A stretch of 64,000 nucleotides of DNA from Entamoeba invadens IP1 (lineage: Eukaryota > Evosea > Mastigamoebida > Endamoebidae): assembly GCF_000330505.1 (NCBI RefSeq), contig NW_004191722.1:213449-277448 (forward strand), written 5' to 3'. The position numbers were made by a program, and so were the translations under genes. The notes below the pieces were generated by a model that worked only from the letters and a program-made list of their open reading frames with translations, ran no database searches and was not told the origin of the DNA. How positions within the stretch are numbered: position 1 is the first letter of the stretch; each line of letters begins with the position of its first letter. Positions 1 through 10,192 of the stretch are shown one piece after another.

Positions 1-603
1 AGTCAAAGTCCCTCCAAGTTTTAATGATCCAGCCTTAATATTTATTCTTCTGTTGAAACTTTCAAAATACAAATTACTTGTTTTTGTTTCGGCATTGAAC
101 AAAGTGGAAACGAATAAAGAAGAATTTGAAAGTATTGTTATTTTTGATTTAAAGCCAACACTAAGAGCTTCAAAGTTTGAGAAACTGTTGTTTGTTAAAT
201 TCAAATCACTTGAAGTTAGATTGACTTCCTTTTTTGAATAGAACTTGGAAGTGTTTTCAAGTGTCATACAGTTTGTTCCAGCCACTAAAATAGTGTTGAC
301 ATATAAATATGAATTGTCCAAGAGTTTTGCATTGTTTCCAAAATCAAGTGTCATTTGTTCTTGACTTCTCAAAATGGAATCTCCTTTCAAGTCAATTTCT
401 GAACCATACTCTATTTTCATTATTTTGTTTATGATCAATTCCACATCACCTTCCATTTTAAATATTGACTCGCTCACCAAAAATGAATCCATTTCACAAT
501 TACCTTCTTGAGTAAGATCCATCCCTATTAATTCCTCTGGAGGGCATTCTGCTTGAAGATGAACCAAGAAAAAAAGAATAATAAAGATAAGTCCAGTGAT
601 CAT
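1..603 (-). CDS. secreted protein, N-terminal part only (runs off the window)
   Basis: Read on the minus strand, an ATG at 603 opens a frame that stays open for exactly 201 codons to base 1, so the C-terminus lies outside the window. The product starts with a textbook signal peptide (residues 1 to about 18, MITGLIFIILFFLVHLQA) followed by a Cys. The mature part is rich in Ser, Asn, Leu and Ile, with many possible N-glycosylation sites (for example NLTNNS) and an alternating hydrophobic/polar pattern suggestive of a beta-strand-rich or beta-helical extracellular protein. No family is recognised. The plus-strand frame at 53-241 is a shadow of this gene. Function unknown; secretion or surface location is inferred from the signal peptide. 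Confidence 0.75.
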   Translation of the reverse strand, partial: MITGLIFIILFFLVHLQAECPPEELIGMDLTQEGNCEMDSFLVSESIFKMEGDVELIINKIMKIEYGSEIDLKGDSILRSQEQMTLDFGNNAKLLDNSYLYVNTILVAGTNCMTLENTSKFYSKKEVNLTSSDLNLTNNSFSNFEALSVGFKSKITILSNSSLFVSTLFNAETKTSNLYFESFNRRINIKAGSLKLGGTLT

Positions 604-1611
604 TAATAATTGATTTTTGAGTGATTATTCATTTAAACCTAAAGATGTATAGATGGTTAGATCATCTCTTTTTGGAGCCAGATTATCAATGCAAATGTTT
701 TAATTTTGAAACTGTTATTCCTTATTAAGATATATTTTCTTCATAATAAAAGAAAAATCAATTTATTCATGAATTAGATGTTTTCTTTATTGTTTATTAC
801 ATTTTTGTTTTTATATATAATTATTTGTCTCCTCTGTACCATTTGATGAGTTAAAGATGACATTTCTAATGCATTAAACAAACTGTTTAAAAATCTTAAA
901 CCAGTTTAAGTATATTGATTTTTCACTAAAATTTGAAAGTAATTTTATATTTTAAAAACATTGTATAACTTTTCATATTTTTATTTGTAATAAAAGAAAC
1001 CTCAAAAATTGTTTTTTTCCAAAAATGAAACTTAACATAACATATTTTTATGTATTCAATAATTTCAATTATTTTTCTCCAATGTTGTTGTTTGTATATT
1101 CTCAACACTTCTTGTTCGTTAATGAACAGTTCTAACCAGATATTTATTCAAATAACACTATAACCATTTTAACTACCAGACTAATAGATGTAAATATGTG
1201 GTTTGTGTTATTATAATAGACAATTATTGTATGTATCTATTGGATAGTTGTTGAGTCGGAGTTAATCTGTTATTATTCCAAACAAAAACATAACAGTAAA
1301 TAGTTTGTGAAAAAACAATTTTCGAATGTTTCCATACAAAAAAATATAAAAAATATTGTAATAAAATAGGTACAAAAAGTATACCTTTTGTTTTAATTAT
1401 ACAATTCTAACTCTTAAAAAACAGATTTTCAAAAGAAATGCTAAATGTAATAATAATACAATTTGTATTATTTTTTTAGATTTGATTTACTATATTATTA
1501 TTATAAAACAAACAAATTATATAATTTGTATAAAATGACGAAACGACTAAAATTCACTGAAATAATAAAACCCTATACAAATAAATACAGATACTCAACC
1601 ATTCCGCCGCC
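604..1611. other. AT-rich intergenic region, no gene seen
   Basis: About 1 kb between two divergently transcribed genes. It is AT-rich with homopolymer runs and many stops in all frames. The only open stretch (minus strand, 926-1108) has low-complexity composition and is not supported as coding. It should hold both promoters; no clear TATA-type element was singled out. Confidence 0.6.
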
Positions 1612-2508
1612 ATGTCCCAAGAGAAAGTGAAGATTCCTTTTGAACAGAAGAAAATATTTGACAAGATGTATTCCAAATTTTGGCAGATGAATCTTCGTGA
1701 GAAGATTATATCTCCCGATGACAAGATTATAATCGGATTTTCTGGCGGAAAGGACTCGCTACTTCTGCTTCACATTTTGTCGACATTAATGAAGAACAAG
1801 AAGTACAATATCAAAGTCCTTGCAATTCACGTTAAAAATGACGAAGTGGGCTATCACCTCGACGCAGACTTCTCTCGCAAACTCTGTGAAGACCTTAATG
1901 TTCCATTTCTTGTTCTCGACTCTGAGCGCGTCGCTCCCAAAGACATCGAAGACTCCGACAAAACCACATTTTGTTTAAGTTGTGGTAAAAATCGACGCCG
2001 TGCGTTATTGAAGTATGCCAAAGAAAATGGGTACACTTCGATTGCGTTAGGGCATCACATGGACGATGTCGCGGAAACGTTATTACTGAACCAAATGTTC
2101 TGTGGGTGTATCGCAGGGATCCCTTCTCAATTTGTTGCCAAGAAGTACAACGTCAAATTCATTCGACCGTTGATCGACATCCCCGTCGTTTTAATCCAAC
2201 AGTGGACTCATTATATCACTCTTCCCATCTTAATTAGATGTAACCACGAGTCCGACTCGATGAGAGGTGAAGTCAGAGAACTCCTTGAAAATCTGAAGAA
2301 GAAACACCCCTTTATAGTGCAGTCCATCGCACAAGNNNNNNNNNNNNNNNNNNNNNNNNNNNNNNNNNNNNNNNNNNNNNNNNNNNNNNNNNNNNNNNNN
2401 NNNNNNNNNNNNNNNNNNNNNNNNNNNNNNNNNNNTGCAGTCATCGCACAGCCGCCCACACATCAGACAGAGTATATTGATAGTCTTTATATACTATTTC
2501 ATCTATAA
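1612..2508 (+). CDS. TtcA-like tRNA 2-thiocytidine synthase (PP-loop ATPase), interrupted by assembly gap
   Basis: The N-terminal part carries the PP-loop ATP-pyrophosphatase motif SGGKDS (residues 44-49) and a CLSC pair (Cys121, Cys124). A further Cys at about residue 210 fits the third ligand of the Fe-S cluster known from bacterial TtcA. GHHMDDVAETLLLN is the usual TtcA-group motif. Members activate C32 of tRNA with ATP and transfer sulfur to it. The ATG has an unusually full GCCGCC context. A 100-N gap follows codon 241. The sequences on both sides of it are almost the same (TGCAGTCCATCGCACA and TGCAGTCATCGCACAG), so the contigs probably overlap and little is missing. The frame after the gap ends at 2508 (EYIDSLYILFHL). 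Exact substrate in Entamoeba is inferred. Confidence 0.8.
   Translation: MSQEKVKIPFEQKKIFDKMYSKFWQMNLREKIISPDDKIIIGFSGGKDSLLLLHILSTLMKNKKYNIKVLAIHVKNDEVGYHLDADFSRKLCEDLNVPFLVLDSERVAPKDIEDSDKTTFCLSCGKNRRRALLKYAKENGYTSIALGHHMDDVAETLLLNQMFCGCIAGIPSQFVAKKYNVKFIRPLIDIPVVLIQQWTHYITLPILIRCNHESDSMRGEVRELLENLKKKHPFIVQSIAQXXXXXXXXXXXXXXXXXXXXXXXXXXXXXXXXXXAVIAQPPTHQTEYIDSLYILFHL
2336..2435. other. assembly gap of 100 N
   Basis: Exactly 100 N, the conventional placeholder for a gap of unknown size. It interrupts the TtcA-like gene. The flanks share about 16 bases with two one-base differences, which suggests that the gap is an unmerged overlap of low-quality read ends. Confidence 0.95.
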
Positions 2509-2640
2509 ATATAGTTTGTTATTTTAGTAACACTCTCCTAACACATAGTTTCTATATATTTATAGAAACTATAAATATATAATAATTTATTATAATTTGA
2601 TAGTAAAATGGAGTCTCAAGTATGTAGAAGTATCGATCTA

Positions 2641-3318
2641 TTAGAAGTCGTCAGGAAGGCCAAATTGCGATGGTTTGAACTCGTTGAGTGACTTCAACAT
2701 ACAATCTGCAGTATTAAAGACTGGATCGTCGGCATTTTCTTCTTCGGGGATAGCAATAGTGAGAGCTCCGGACGCGAGTCCCGCTTGGACTCCTAAGACT
2801 GCATCTTCGAAGACAATTGCCTTCTTCATATCAGTACATCCAAGCAATTTTGCAGCATGTAGGAAGATGTCTGGCTTTGGTTTGGATGCTTTAACTGCTG
2901 GGTTATCGCCCAATACGATAGCGTCGAAGTATTTTAACATGTCTTTATTTGCTTCCATTTTGTTGTCGAAGACTTCTTTAGTTGTTGAAGTAGCGAGTGC
3001 GATGGGGATTGAATGCTTCTTGAAATACTGTAGTATTCTTATAGCCCCAGGTAAGGGTTTTACTTGTGACCAGAGTGAGTTCAGATGATCTATTTTATAT
3101 TGAACGGCATGAGAAATAGTATCAGTGATGTGATATCGTTCTAAAAGTGCACGGGTTGCAGGTTCGATCAAACGCCCCATCATTTGTTTTTTCATCTCAT
3201 AATCAAATTTGGAACCGGGGGAATATTCATCTAAATATTGTTGCGTCGCTATCGTATACATAATTTCTGTGTCTAATAACGTTCCATCTAAATCAAATAT
3301 GGCATATCGTTCCGACAT
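2641..3318 (-). CDS. HAD-superfamily phosphatase (beta-phosphoglucomutase / GS1-like subgroup)
   Basis: 225-aa protein from the ATG at 3318 (MSERYAIFDLDGTLLDTE). HAD motif I DLDGT supplies the nucleophile Asp9 and general acid Asp11. Motif II is the ATSTTK stretch, motif III the Lys in SKPKPDIF, and motif IV FEDAVLGVQAG. A helical cap lies between motifs I and II, the type found in sugar phosphatases, pseudouridine-5'-phosphatase and beta-phosphoglucomutase. The enzyme should hydrolyse a small phosphorylated metabolite in the cytosol; the substrate cannot be told from sequence. It is a complete single-exon gene of typical length, convergent with the TtcA-like gene. Confidence 0.85.
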   Translation of the reverse strand: MSERYAIFDLDGTLLDTEIMYTIATQQYLDEYSPGSKFDYEMKKQMMGRLIEPATRALLERYHITDTISHAVQYKIDHLNSLWSQVKPLPGAIRILQYFKKHSIPIALATSTTKEVFDNKMEANKDMLKYFDAIVLGDNPAVKASKPKPDIFLHAAKLLGCTDMKKAIVFEDAVLGVQAGLASGALTIAIPEEENADDPVFNTADCMLKSLNEFKPSQFGLPDDF

Positions 3319-4194
3319 CGTCAATTTTTATTTTTTTTGAGTTTTTTTATTAAAATTGTTTTTTTTATTGTACTATATATTTAAATTGTTAACTATTGTT
3401 TTGAATTTGTAATAGTATTTTTTATGTACTAGTATTAATATATATATATATTATATTTATATGGTTATTACCTTTGAATATTTGTAATAAAAATCTGATA
3501 TTTTTTTAATAATTCATTATTATTATTATAACTAGTTAATAAGTGGTAATTATATTAATAAAATAACAATTGTGTTTTAAATTACAAAAAATAATAAAAA
3601 GTAATTATTCAATAGTGTGTTATAATAATAATAATTATAATATAATTATTTAAAAATATAATCTCTGATTTATAGTTATGAAAAATTAAAATGTAAATTC
3701 CCTCACCAAAAATGTAAAAGAGTGTTATTTTTTTTGAAGGAATGGTTTAATAAACAAAATGATTCTTTTATTAAAGTTTTAACAGCAGCATTTATTCCAT
3801 AACAAAACCGAGTATTTACAAAAATCGAGTCTCTAACTTATTTTTGTTACCACAACTTAGTAAATGCCCAAGTTATCTTTTCCAGAATTCCAAAAGGTTG
3901 AAAACTGTCCACAAATTTTCTTATGATATTCCCAAATATCCACTTCAGTAAGAAACGCCATCAAACAACTTGACTCTCATCATACTACTATTTAAATAAT
4001 AAAAAGTAATAAACCTAATAGTATTGAAAAGTGTTGAGTGACAAAAGAAGAAATTGTAAACTCGATTGAACATGATGACAACCAAAATGATGAAATGCTA
4101 TAAAAATTCACAAAGAAGAAAATGAGTCATCTCAAGTCACGTCCACTTGGCAGTTGAATAAGAAGATCGTCCACCAAGAACTCACACAGGAAGA
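3319..4194. other. AT-rich intergenic region between divergent genes
   Basis: About 880 bp with no supported gene. The left half is nearly pure A/T. Close to the downstream start codon lies AGAACTCAC (about 4168), which fits the GAAC-type core element described for Entamoeba promoters. Confidence 0.55.
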
Positions 4195-7100
4195 ATGTTC
4201 AATCAAGAAAAAGGTACTGATTACCCAGTTATCAACCAGACAGACCTCGAGTCACTTGCTGACTTGAAGCTCTCTGTTATGGGTCATGAATATCCAAAGA
4301 CCACTAAAAACAGTGATGCCATCGAAGTTATGACACCATTAGTAGATGTCATTGCAGAAGCCGACCAAGACGTTACCGCACCAATTGATCAACGACTTCA
4401 ATCATTCTTGAATTCATACTTCGCCGAATGCAAGACTGAAATACCAAAGATCCCAGACAACACAGTCGTTCTTGATAAAGAGGGTCTTGGAAGAGTTTTG
4501 TCATTCCCCCCAAACAAACAAGACTTCTTCTGTGAGACTATGTCCTCATACAAAATCAAACAAGGTGTCTTGCACAACCCAGCCAAAGATAAGAGAACAA
4601 CAGTTGGTGTGTTCCACATCTGTGAAGGTGATGTCCCCGTTCCTACTGACAAGATTGAATGCCCCAAATCCGCTTTCTTAAGAATGTTGAAAGCTGCATT
4701 CTATGAAGCTCCAGACAACCATTTGATTATTCCATACACTGCTGAATGTGAACATCCAACCAAATCATGGGTCTCACTCTATATGAGACCAACAGTCATT
4801 CCAGCTGTTCAAGGTGTTAAAGGTTTTGAACACGAAAAGAAGACCGAAATTCACTTCTTTGTTCCAGGCAACATGGTTTCCTGCTTGGACTTTGTTGAGT
4901 CTGTCTTTGGCAATGCTGGTAACCCCAAGTTATTGAAGAACGATGCTGCACTTGACCCATTGAACTGGACTGGACATACTGGTATGGCTGTCCTTGCTCC
5001 ACACTTGACTAAGATCACTAAGAAGGAATGTGGTCTTCCACACATTTCACAAGCCACTGAGAGACAAAAGAAGGAGCACATGTGCTGGGAAAAAGAAGAC
5101 GAATTGTACAACGACGGAAAGACCTTTAAGATGTATGCCAGAGATGCTTCAGGTTTCATTTGCACTATCATTGCTGATAACTACTTTGGCTATTGCAAGA
5201 AGGAAGTTAAGACCCAAATTTCATTCTCAGCGAACTTGTACGGACTTGCCGAAGAAGAACACGCCGGTGGAGCCATTTGCAGACCATCATATGATCTTGG
5301 GGAATCAGCCAAAGCTGTTCAATATGCTGAAGGGTACAAATACAGTGAGATGATCGAGAAGAACAAGAACTCAATTACATTAAAAGAAGGGTATGCTGTT
5401 GATAAAACTTATCCAGAAGGTATTATATATGTCCCAGAAGATGCCGTATTCAATATTGAAGAGGCTTCTATTAAGTTCCATTACAACGGAAAGGAGCAAA
5501 CCATTCTTTTGATACCAAAAGTCAATTATGTCCTTCCTAATGGGTATACTATCATCTTACACGACACTATGACTTCAAGAAGATGGACTTTGAGAGGAAT
5601 TCTGCCACAATACACACTCTGCCATAAGCCGTGCACTGTCTCTGGTGGAGGAAAGTCCGAGATTTCTAAGAACATTAGTGACGCCATTTTTGCTGGGAAG
5701 ATCTTCATTAATAACAAGGAAGAAGAATATAAGAAGGTCCAAAAGGTCTTTGACCACGACTTCTCAAGAAGATATGCCGATGGAGAAATTAAGTCTGCAC
5801 ACATTCTCGATCCAAATGTCACGCTTGGGACGGTTGTCAAGATGTTGACACCATCAGCGAACTTCACTGAAGAACACAATGAGTTCATTCAGACCATCCA
5901 ACCATCTATTGTTGAATTGATCTTAACGATCAAATCGTTGTACAGAGAAGAATGGAAGGGCGACTGGCAATCAAGAATCACTGTCGATAAGATCAATGGA
6001 CAAGAAGGCCACGAATTGAAATACAGAAAGATGCCACTTCCTTCACAATACTTGAGAATAGGGTTTGAGTCCGATGAGACGACTTGGAGAGTCTTCCAAT
6101 TGAGAAAAGACTTCTTCCCAGCTGCCAAATTGCAGATGGAAGACGATATCACCGGGTCTGTCATTGTCCCAACTAAGTTGTTGAAGACTCCAATCAACAC
6201 TAATGGGAAGAGAGCGTGCAAGATCGTCAAGAATTGTGAATATAGACTCTTCCAAAGACCAGACGATGCCATTTTCAGAGGGTATGATAAACAAACTGAA
6301 TATGACTTCTCTATTGAAGGACACTTCATCTCTAATTACCAACCAATGACTAGAGAAGAGGCTGCTGACTTCACCAAGGACGTTGTTAGATTGTACCAAT
6401 ACACCGACCCTATGAGAGTCACTTTGCAAGACTTTGTTGCTGGCAAAGATCAGACGAAATATGTTGTGTCGTCATCATTACCAAGACTTGTGAAGGAAGG
6501 AGACAAGTTGGTCTGCTCGAAGAACCCAAGATACTTGCAAAGAAGACCAGACATGTTGGACCCAGAGAACACTTATATGACATTCAAAGCTATTTCGTTG
6601 TTCAGAAAGATCGCAGACACTGATCCATTGTATACCCCAGTCGATGCTGTCTTGTCTGGAAGAAGAAACAACCCACCACAAACTAAAGGAGCTCTTGTCT
6701 TAAGACCACTCTCCGTCTTTGCTCCACTCCACTACTTCGAATTGCCAGAGTTGTTGATGGAAGCTATCACTTCGATGACTGGAGCATCACCATCTATCTT
6801 CGGTGCAGGATCTGAAGGCGCTTTGACTAAAGGTCCATTCAACTCCCTTCCAGCTGTTGTTGATTTGAACAACTACTTGTTGGGTATGATCTGCTGTGGA
6901 TACTCTGGATTTGTTTCCTCGGCGTCGTATTGTGGCCCACATTATAAGATCAGCCACGACATCTCTTTGTTGATCCCAGAAATTTGGTCCAGAATGAGAA
7001 GAAACGAACAAGAACCTAAATACTTGATTGAACATGGATTCTTGGAAGCCGTCCCAGACGTCTCTTATAACGGAAAGACTTACGCGGGCAGAAGACTTGG

Positions 7101-7647
7101 ATACAGAATCACTAAGGAGTTCGCTACTCACTTCTTCAGCTCGATCTTTACTGCACCAAACTCAGTGATGCCAGAAGACTTCTTGAAACCAGAGAAGCAA
7201 GACTTGGCTATTTATGCTGATTCATATGAATATATGGCACAGACAGATAAGGGAATTGCTGGTAATTATATCGAAGATGGAACTGTAGAAGGTGCTTGCC
7301 CACCATTGAAGGCTTTGTTGTATATCATGGCTAATGGAAGTTATAACGGCATGACTATCGAATCAAAGGAATTCAGAGACTTGTTTGATCCAAAGGCCGT
7401 CTTTGCTAGTGAATGGTACAAACTCAGATTACAGACAAGACAAAAAGTCGAGGAGAAGAAGTTGAACAAAGACTTGACTTACTTGAACAAGATGCTTGCT
7501 AATAGACCAAGAATCGCTGATAAGATCAATGAACAAATCAAAGAAGTCAAGGAAGAACTCGCTTACATTTCATCCGAACAATACTTGCAAGACATCGACG
7601 GTTCTATCGGAACTGATCCTTACCTCTATACCTGCAAGAAACACTAA
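4195..7647 (+). CDS. probable pyrophosphate-dependent phosphoenolpyruvate carboxykinase (PPi-PEPCK), 1150 aa
   Basis: A single uninterrupted 1150-residue frame from the ATG at 4195. Length and sequence fit the unusual large PEPCK family that uses pyrophosphate instead of ATP or GTP, known from Entamoeba and some bacteria. The glycine-rich TVSGGGKSEISK segment (residues about 481-492) is the feature I recognise, and it would bind the phosphate donor. The enzyme interconverts oxaloacetate plus PPi with PEP, CO2 and Pi. This links glycolysis to malate metabolism in a parasite that also uses PPi in glycolysis. Codon use is strongly biased (CCA, AGA, TTG, AAG), as in highly expressed Entamoeba genes. 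The last 60 residues form a charged helical tail. The family call is from memory, without a database search. Confidence 0.72.
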   Translation: MFNQEKGTDYPVINQTDLESLADLKLSVMGHEYPKTTKNSDAIEVMTPLVDVIAEADQDVTAPIDQRLQSFLNSYFAECKTEIPKIPDNTVVLDKEGLGRVLSFPPNKQDFFCETMSSYKIKQGVLHNPAKDKRTTVGVFHICEGDVPVPTDKIECPKSAFLRMLKAAFYEAPDNHLIIPYTAECEHPTKSWVSLYMRPTVIPAVQGVKGFEHEKKTEIHFFVPGNMVSCLDFVESVFGNAGNPKLLKNDAALDPLNWTGHTGMAVLAPHLTKITKKECGLPHISQATERQKKEHMCWEKEDELYNDGKTFKMYARDASGFICTIIADNYFGYCKKEVKTQISFSANLYGLAEEEHAGGAICRPSYDLGESAKAVQYAEGYKYSEMIEKNKNSITLKEGYAVDKTYPEGIIYVPEDAVFNIEEASIKFHYNGKEQTILLIPKVNYVLPNGYTIILHDTMTSRRWTLRGILPQYTLCHKPCTVSGGGKSEISKNISDAIFAGKIFINNKEEEYKKVQKVFDHDFSRRYADGEIKSAHILDPNVTLGTVVKMLTPSANFTEEHNEFIQTIQPSIVELILTIKSLYREEWKGDWQSRITVDKINGQEGHELKYRKMPLPSQYLRIGFESDETTWRVFQLRKDFFPAAKLQMEDDITGSVIVPTKLLKTPINTNGKRACKIVKNCEYRLFQRPDDAIFRGYDKQTEYDFSIEGHFISNYQPMTREEAADFTKDVVRLYQYTDPMRVTLQDFVAGKDQTKYVVSSSLPRLVKEGDKLVCSKNPRYLQRRPDMLDPENTYMTFKAISLFRKIADTDPLYTPVDAVLSGRRNNPPQTKGALVLRPLSVFAPLHYFELPELLMEAITSMTGASPSIFGAGSEGALTKGPFNSLPAVVDLNNYLLGMICCGYSGFVSSASYCGPHYKISHDISLLIPEIWSRMRRNEQEPKYLIEHGFLEAVPDVSYNGKTYAGRRLGYRITKEFATHFFSSIFTAPNSVMPEDFLKPEKQDLAIYADSYEYMAQTDKGIAGNYIEDGTVEGACPPLKALLYIMANGSYNGMTIESKEFRDLFDPKAVFASEWYKLRLQTRQKVEEKKLNKDLTYLNKMLANRPRIADKINEQIKEVKEELAYISSEQYLQDIDGSIGTDPYLYTCKKH

Positions 7648-8107
7648 GTAAATCATCGTTGCGTGTTCTTGTTATATGAATGGTTTTTTTACTATAATAT
7701 TTACTATTTTCATGTCGAATTAATTTTAGTAAAATAAATAACATTTTATTATTAATTTAATGGTTTATAGTTTTACTAGAATAATACTATAAATCATCTA
7801 ATTGTTATACTAATGATAATAAATTATTATAAATTATAATTAATTTAAAAAAATTAAAGTGTTTGAATCAAAAAATCTTCAAAAAATGGAAGTATGAAAT
7901 TTGTTCAAAAACAATTGATTTCGTCATACTACTATTTTATTATTAAAATATAAATTATTTTAATTAAAAAAGACCAAGTAATTGGCACTATTTTCTTTTT
8001 TCTTGAATTAAAAAGTAACTGCAATAAATATTTAAAGATCTTTTTTATGAAAAAAAATGATGTCTATATCAATAGAATAAACTATTCGAAAGAACTCAGT
8101 TCAATAC
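7648..8107. other. intergenic region with probable promoter of the next gene
   Basis: AT-rich, no gene. TATTTAAAG at about 8028-8036 and AGAACTCAG at about 8092 lie 80 and 15 bases before the ATG at 8108, in the order expected for an Entamoeba core promoter (TATA-like, then GAAC). Confidence 0.5.
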
Positions 8108-10035
8108 ATGAGACATTCACAATCCGGTGTATGTAATCCACAACTTGCCCAACTAAACAAACACTTTGAAAAAATGTTGTCGTGTGGAGTAGCTGCCAAT
8201 TCTCCCATGTACCCACAACTCGTTATGGTTTCTTTTTAATAATTATTTTATTATTATAATATAGTACATTTTTGGAGTGTTAACATACTAACAGACAGAC
8301 AAACTTAGAGAAAGTGAAAGAGAAGCTTGAGAAATTAGAAGTAGAGCCCCTCCGACTTTCCGAGAAAAGTAACGTTTCCATCTTCTTTGAATTTTGGTCG
8401 CATTTGTTATATATTTGTAATTATGGGGTTTTAAATTCGACGATGGATATAGTTCTTTCGTTATTAGAACGCTGTGTGACGTTGTTTGTGTTATTCTTTC
8501 ATTCGCGCCAGTAACTATACCAAATAGTTTTCATTTTATTAATAAATAGAAAAACGTTTACAGATATTGCGAAGTTCTGTACGTCAGCTACGAGTTCGAA
8601 GAAAGAGAAAGAAGTGAAATATATTCATCAAATCTATACGGACTATGTGATTTGTTGTCGGGAGACTTATAGTTTAGTTAATAGTTTATTTGAGAAATTA
8701 GCGATAGCTTTACTCACGAAACACCAATTTGATGGATTGACCCTTCAAAGCTCGGACGACGTCTATTTTTCGCTGTCGAAAATAGTGATCCCAAAACTCT
8801 ATGAATCAATACAAGACAAAATCTCTGCTCTCTTTAGCGCACTTTGTAGCGTCGACTGCTCGTTGTTACTTTATATCAATCAACTCACAAACAGTCAAAT
8901 TGATGCGAACATGTCCGTCCTTCAATTTGACCCCCACGCATCTTTAATCGACACGTTGAAGATCAAATTCCAAACTGAATTAAGAACACCTATAGCACTC
9001 ATTCTCCTCTTTCCTAACCCTTTTGTCTTCATTGTACAATTCATCCCAAAGTGGTTCAAAGCTCTTACAGACTGCGGAGTCCCAGTAGAAAAGATCATTC
9101 GGTCGAGTGAGTATTTTAATTACAAGAAATGGTTCTTCCAGACGATTGGTGTCATGATGAGGAAATTTGACTCAACTAAGCAAGCGTCTTCTGTTGGAGA
9201 GTGTTTTAAAGCGTTAATTGTAGTCGGGGATATCACTACTATCAATGAACTCCTTTTCATCACAAAGACTAACACTAATATTTATAACACAAAACAACTC
9301 TCGAGAATGGCTAAAGTCGTCGAAAATGTTATTACCTTCTTCGTACAAAAGAACTTGGCCTCCAAGAAAAAGGACTTCTTCGATGACACGTTCAACTTCT
9401 CCGACTTGATCGAAATCATGGAAATCGCAATAGCTTCAGATCACTTGGAATCACTCTTATTGCTCATTGGCTTGGTCTATAAGATCCTTCCTTACTTCGT
9501 TAAATCCGCAAGAGATACTTTAGTCTTAGAGTATCTCGTCCATAAGAGGTTCTCTTATTTCTTCTTTCATTGGTCTGATTTAATTCGAAACGCATTCTAT
9601 CATATTATATTATACAGAACGCTCTTCGTTAAACAGTCTCATATCATATCAGCAAGGTTCACTGCCACAGACCTCGCAGAATACCAAATCAGAAGTTTGT
9701 TCTTCTAATAATATAATTATAGTTTGTATTATAGTTTGTATTATAGTTTGTATTATAGTTTATTAACTAGTAAGTGACATCTAGGGACTAGCATCTATGA
9801 TCCACAAGCACAGGACTTGGAAGTCAGTCAGGCGCTCGACCTCCGTATGAAAATGCTTAAAAGTATCATCGACTCTCTTCCCAAAGAGAAGCATTTAGAT
9901 GAGAAGAAGATGATCATGGCTTTTGAGGAGTTTAAGATAGTCCAAAAGCAGTATGAAGCGTGGCAAGTGAAACGGTCTTCGAATGAGTTTGATGTACCTG
10001 AGATAGTGTGCACGTTGGATATGAAATCTGATTGA
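8108..10035 (+). CDS. unrecognised multi-exon protein, about 560 aa
   Basis: Four exons are proposed: 8108-8227, about 8311-8483, 8550-9694 and 9785-10035. Introns two (8484-8549) and three (9695-9784) have GTTTGT donors and TAG acceptors, and the phases match. The first intron is uncertain: its donor would be GTTTCT at 8228, and the obvious CTTAG acceptor (8304-8308, after a TACTAAC branch-point-like sequence) gives the wrong phase by one. Only a GAG acceptor at 8310 keeps the frame. The product is Leu/Ile-rich and helical, with a Lys/Glu segment near the start and short acidic-basic helices at the end. No signal peptide or clear domain was seen. It sits 158 bp upstream of another large unknown gene in the same direction. 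Function not known. Confidence 0.6.
9719..9765 (+). repeat. tandem repeat inside an intron, unit about 13 bp
   Basis: The unit ATAGTTTGTATT is repeated three times in a row and then fades. It lies inside the third intron of the surrounding gene. Each unit carries both a TAG and a GTTTGT, the two splice signals used in this genome. Confidence 0.8.
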
Positions 10036-10192
10036 CTTGTATATTTAGTTTGCTGGTGAGTATTACTTTTATTTTTATTCTTTTTTCAAGAGGTCCTTCT
10101 ACTGATTTTTCATACTTTTTAACAAAGAAACTAATTTGAAAAATCGAAATGAACTGTTTGTAAGAAAAAGACGGAGGAACTAATAATTCGAC

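Noticed and set aside
53..241. 62-codon plus-strand frame at the left edge
   Set aside because: It is antisense to a 201-codon minus-strand frame with signal peptide that continues beyond the window edge.
8614..9300. Possible VPS9-like similarity around LSKIVIPKLYESI
   Set aside because: Only a few residues match and the conserved VPS9 core (Asp, Tyr of the exchange site) could not be placed.
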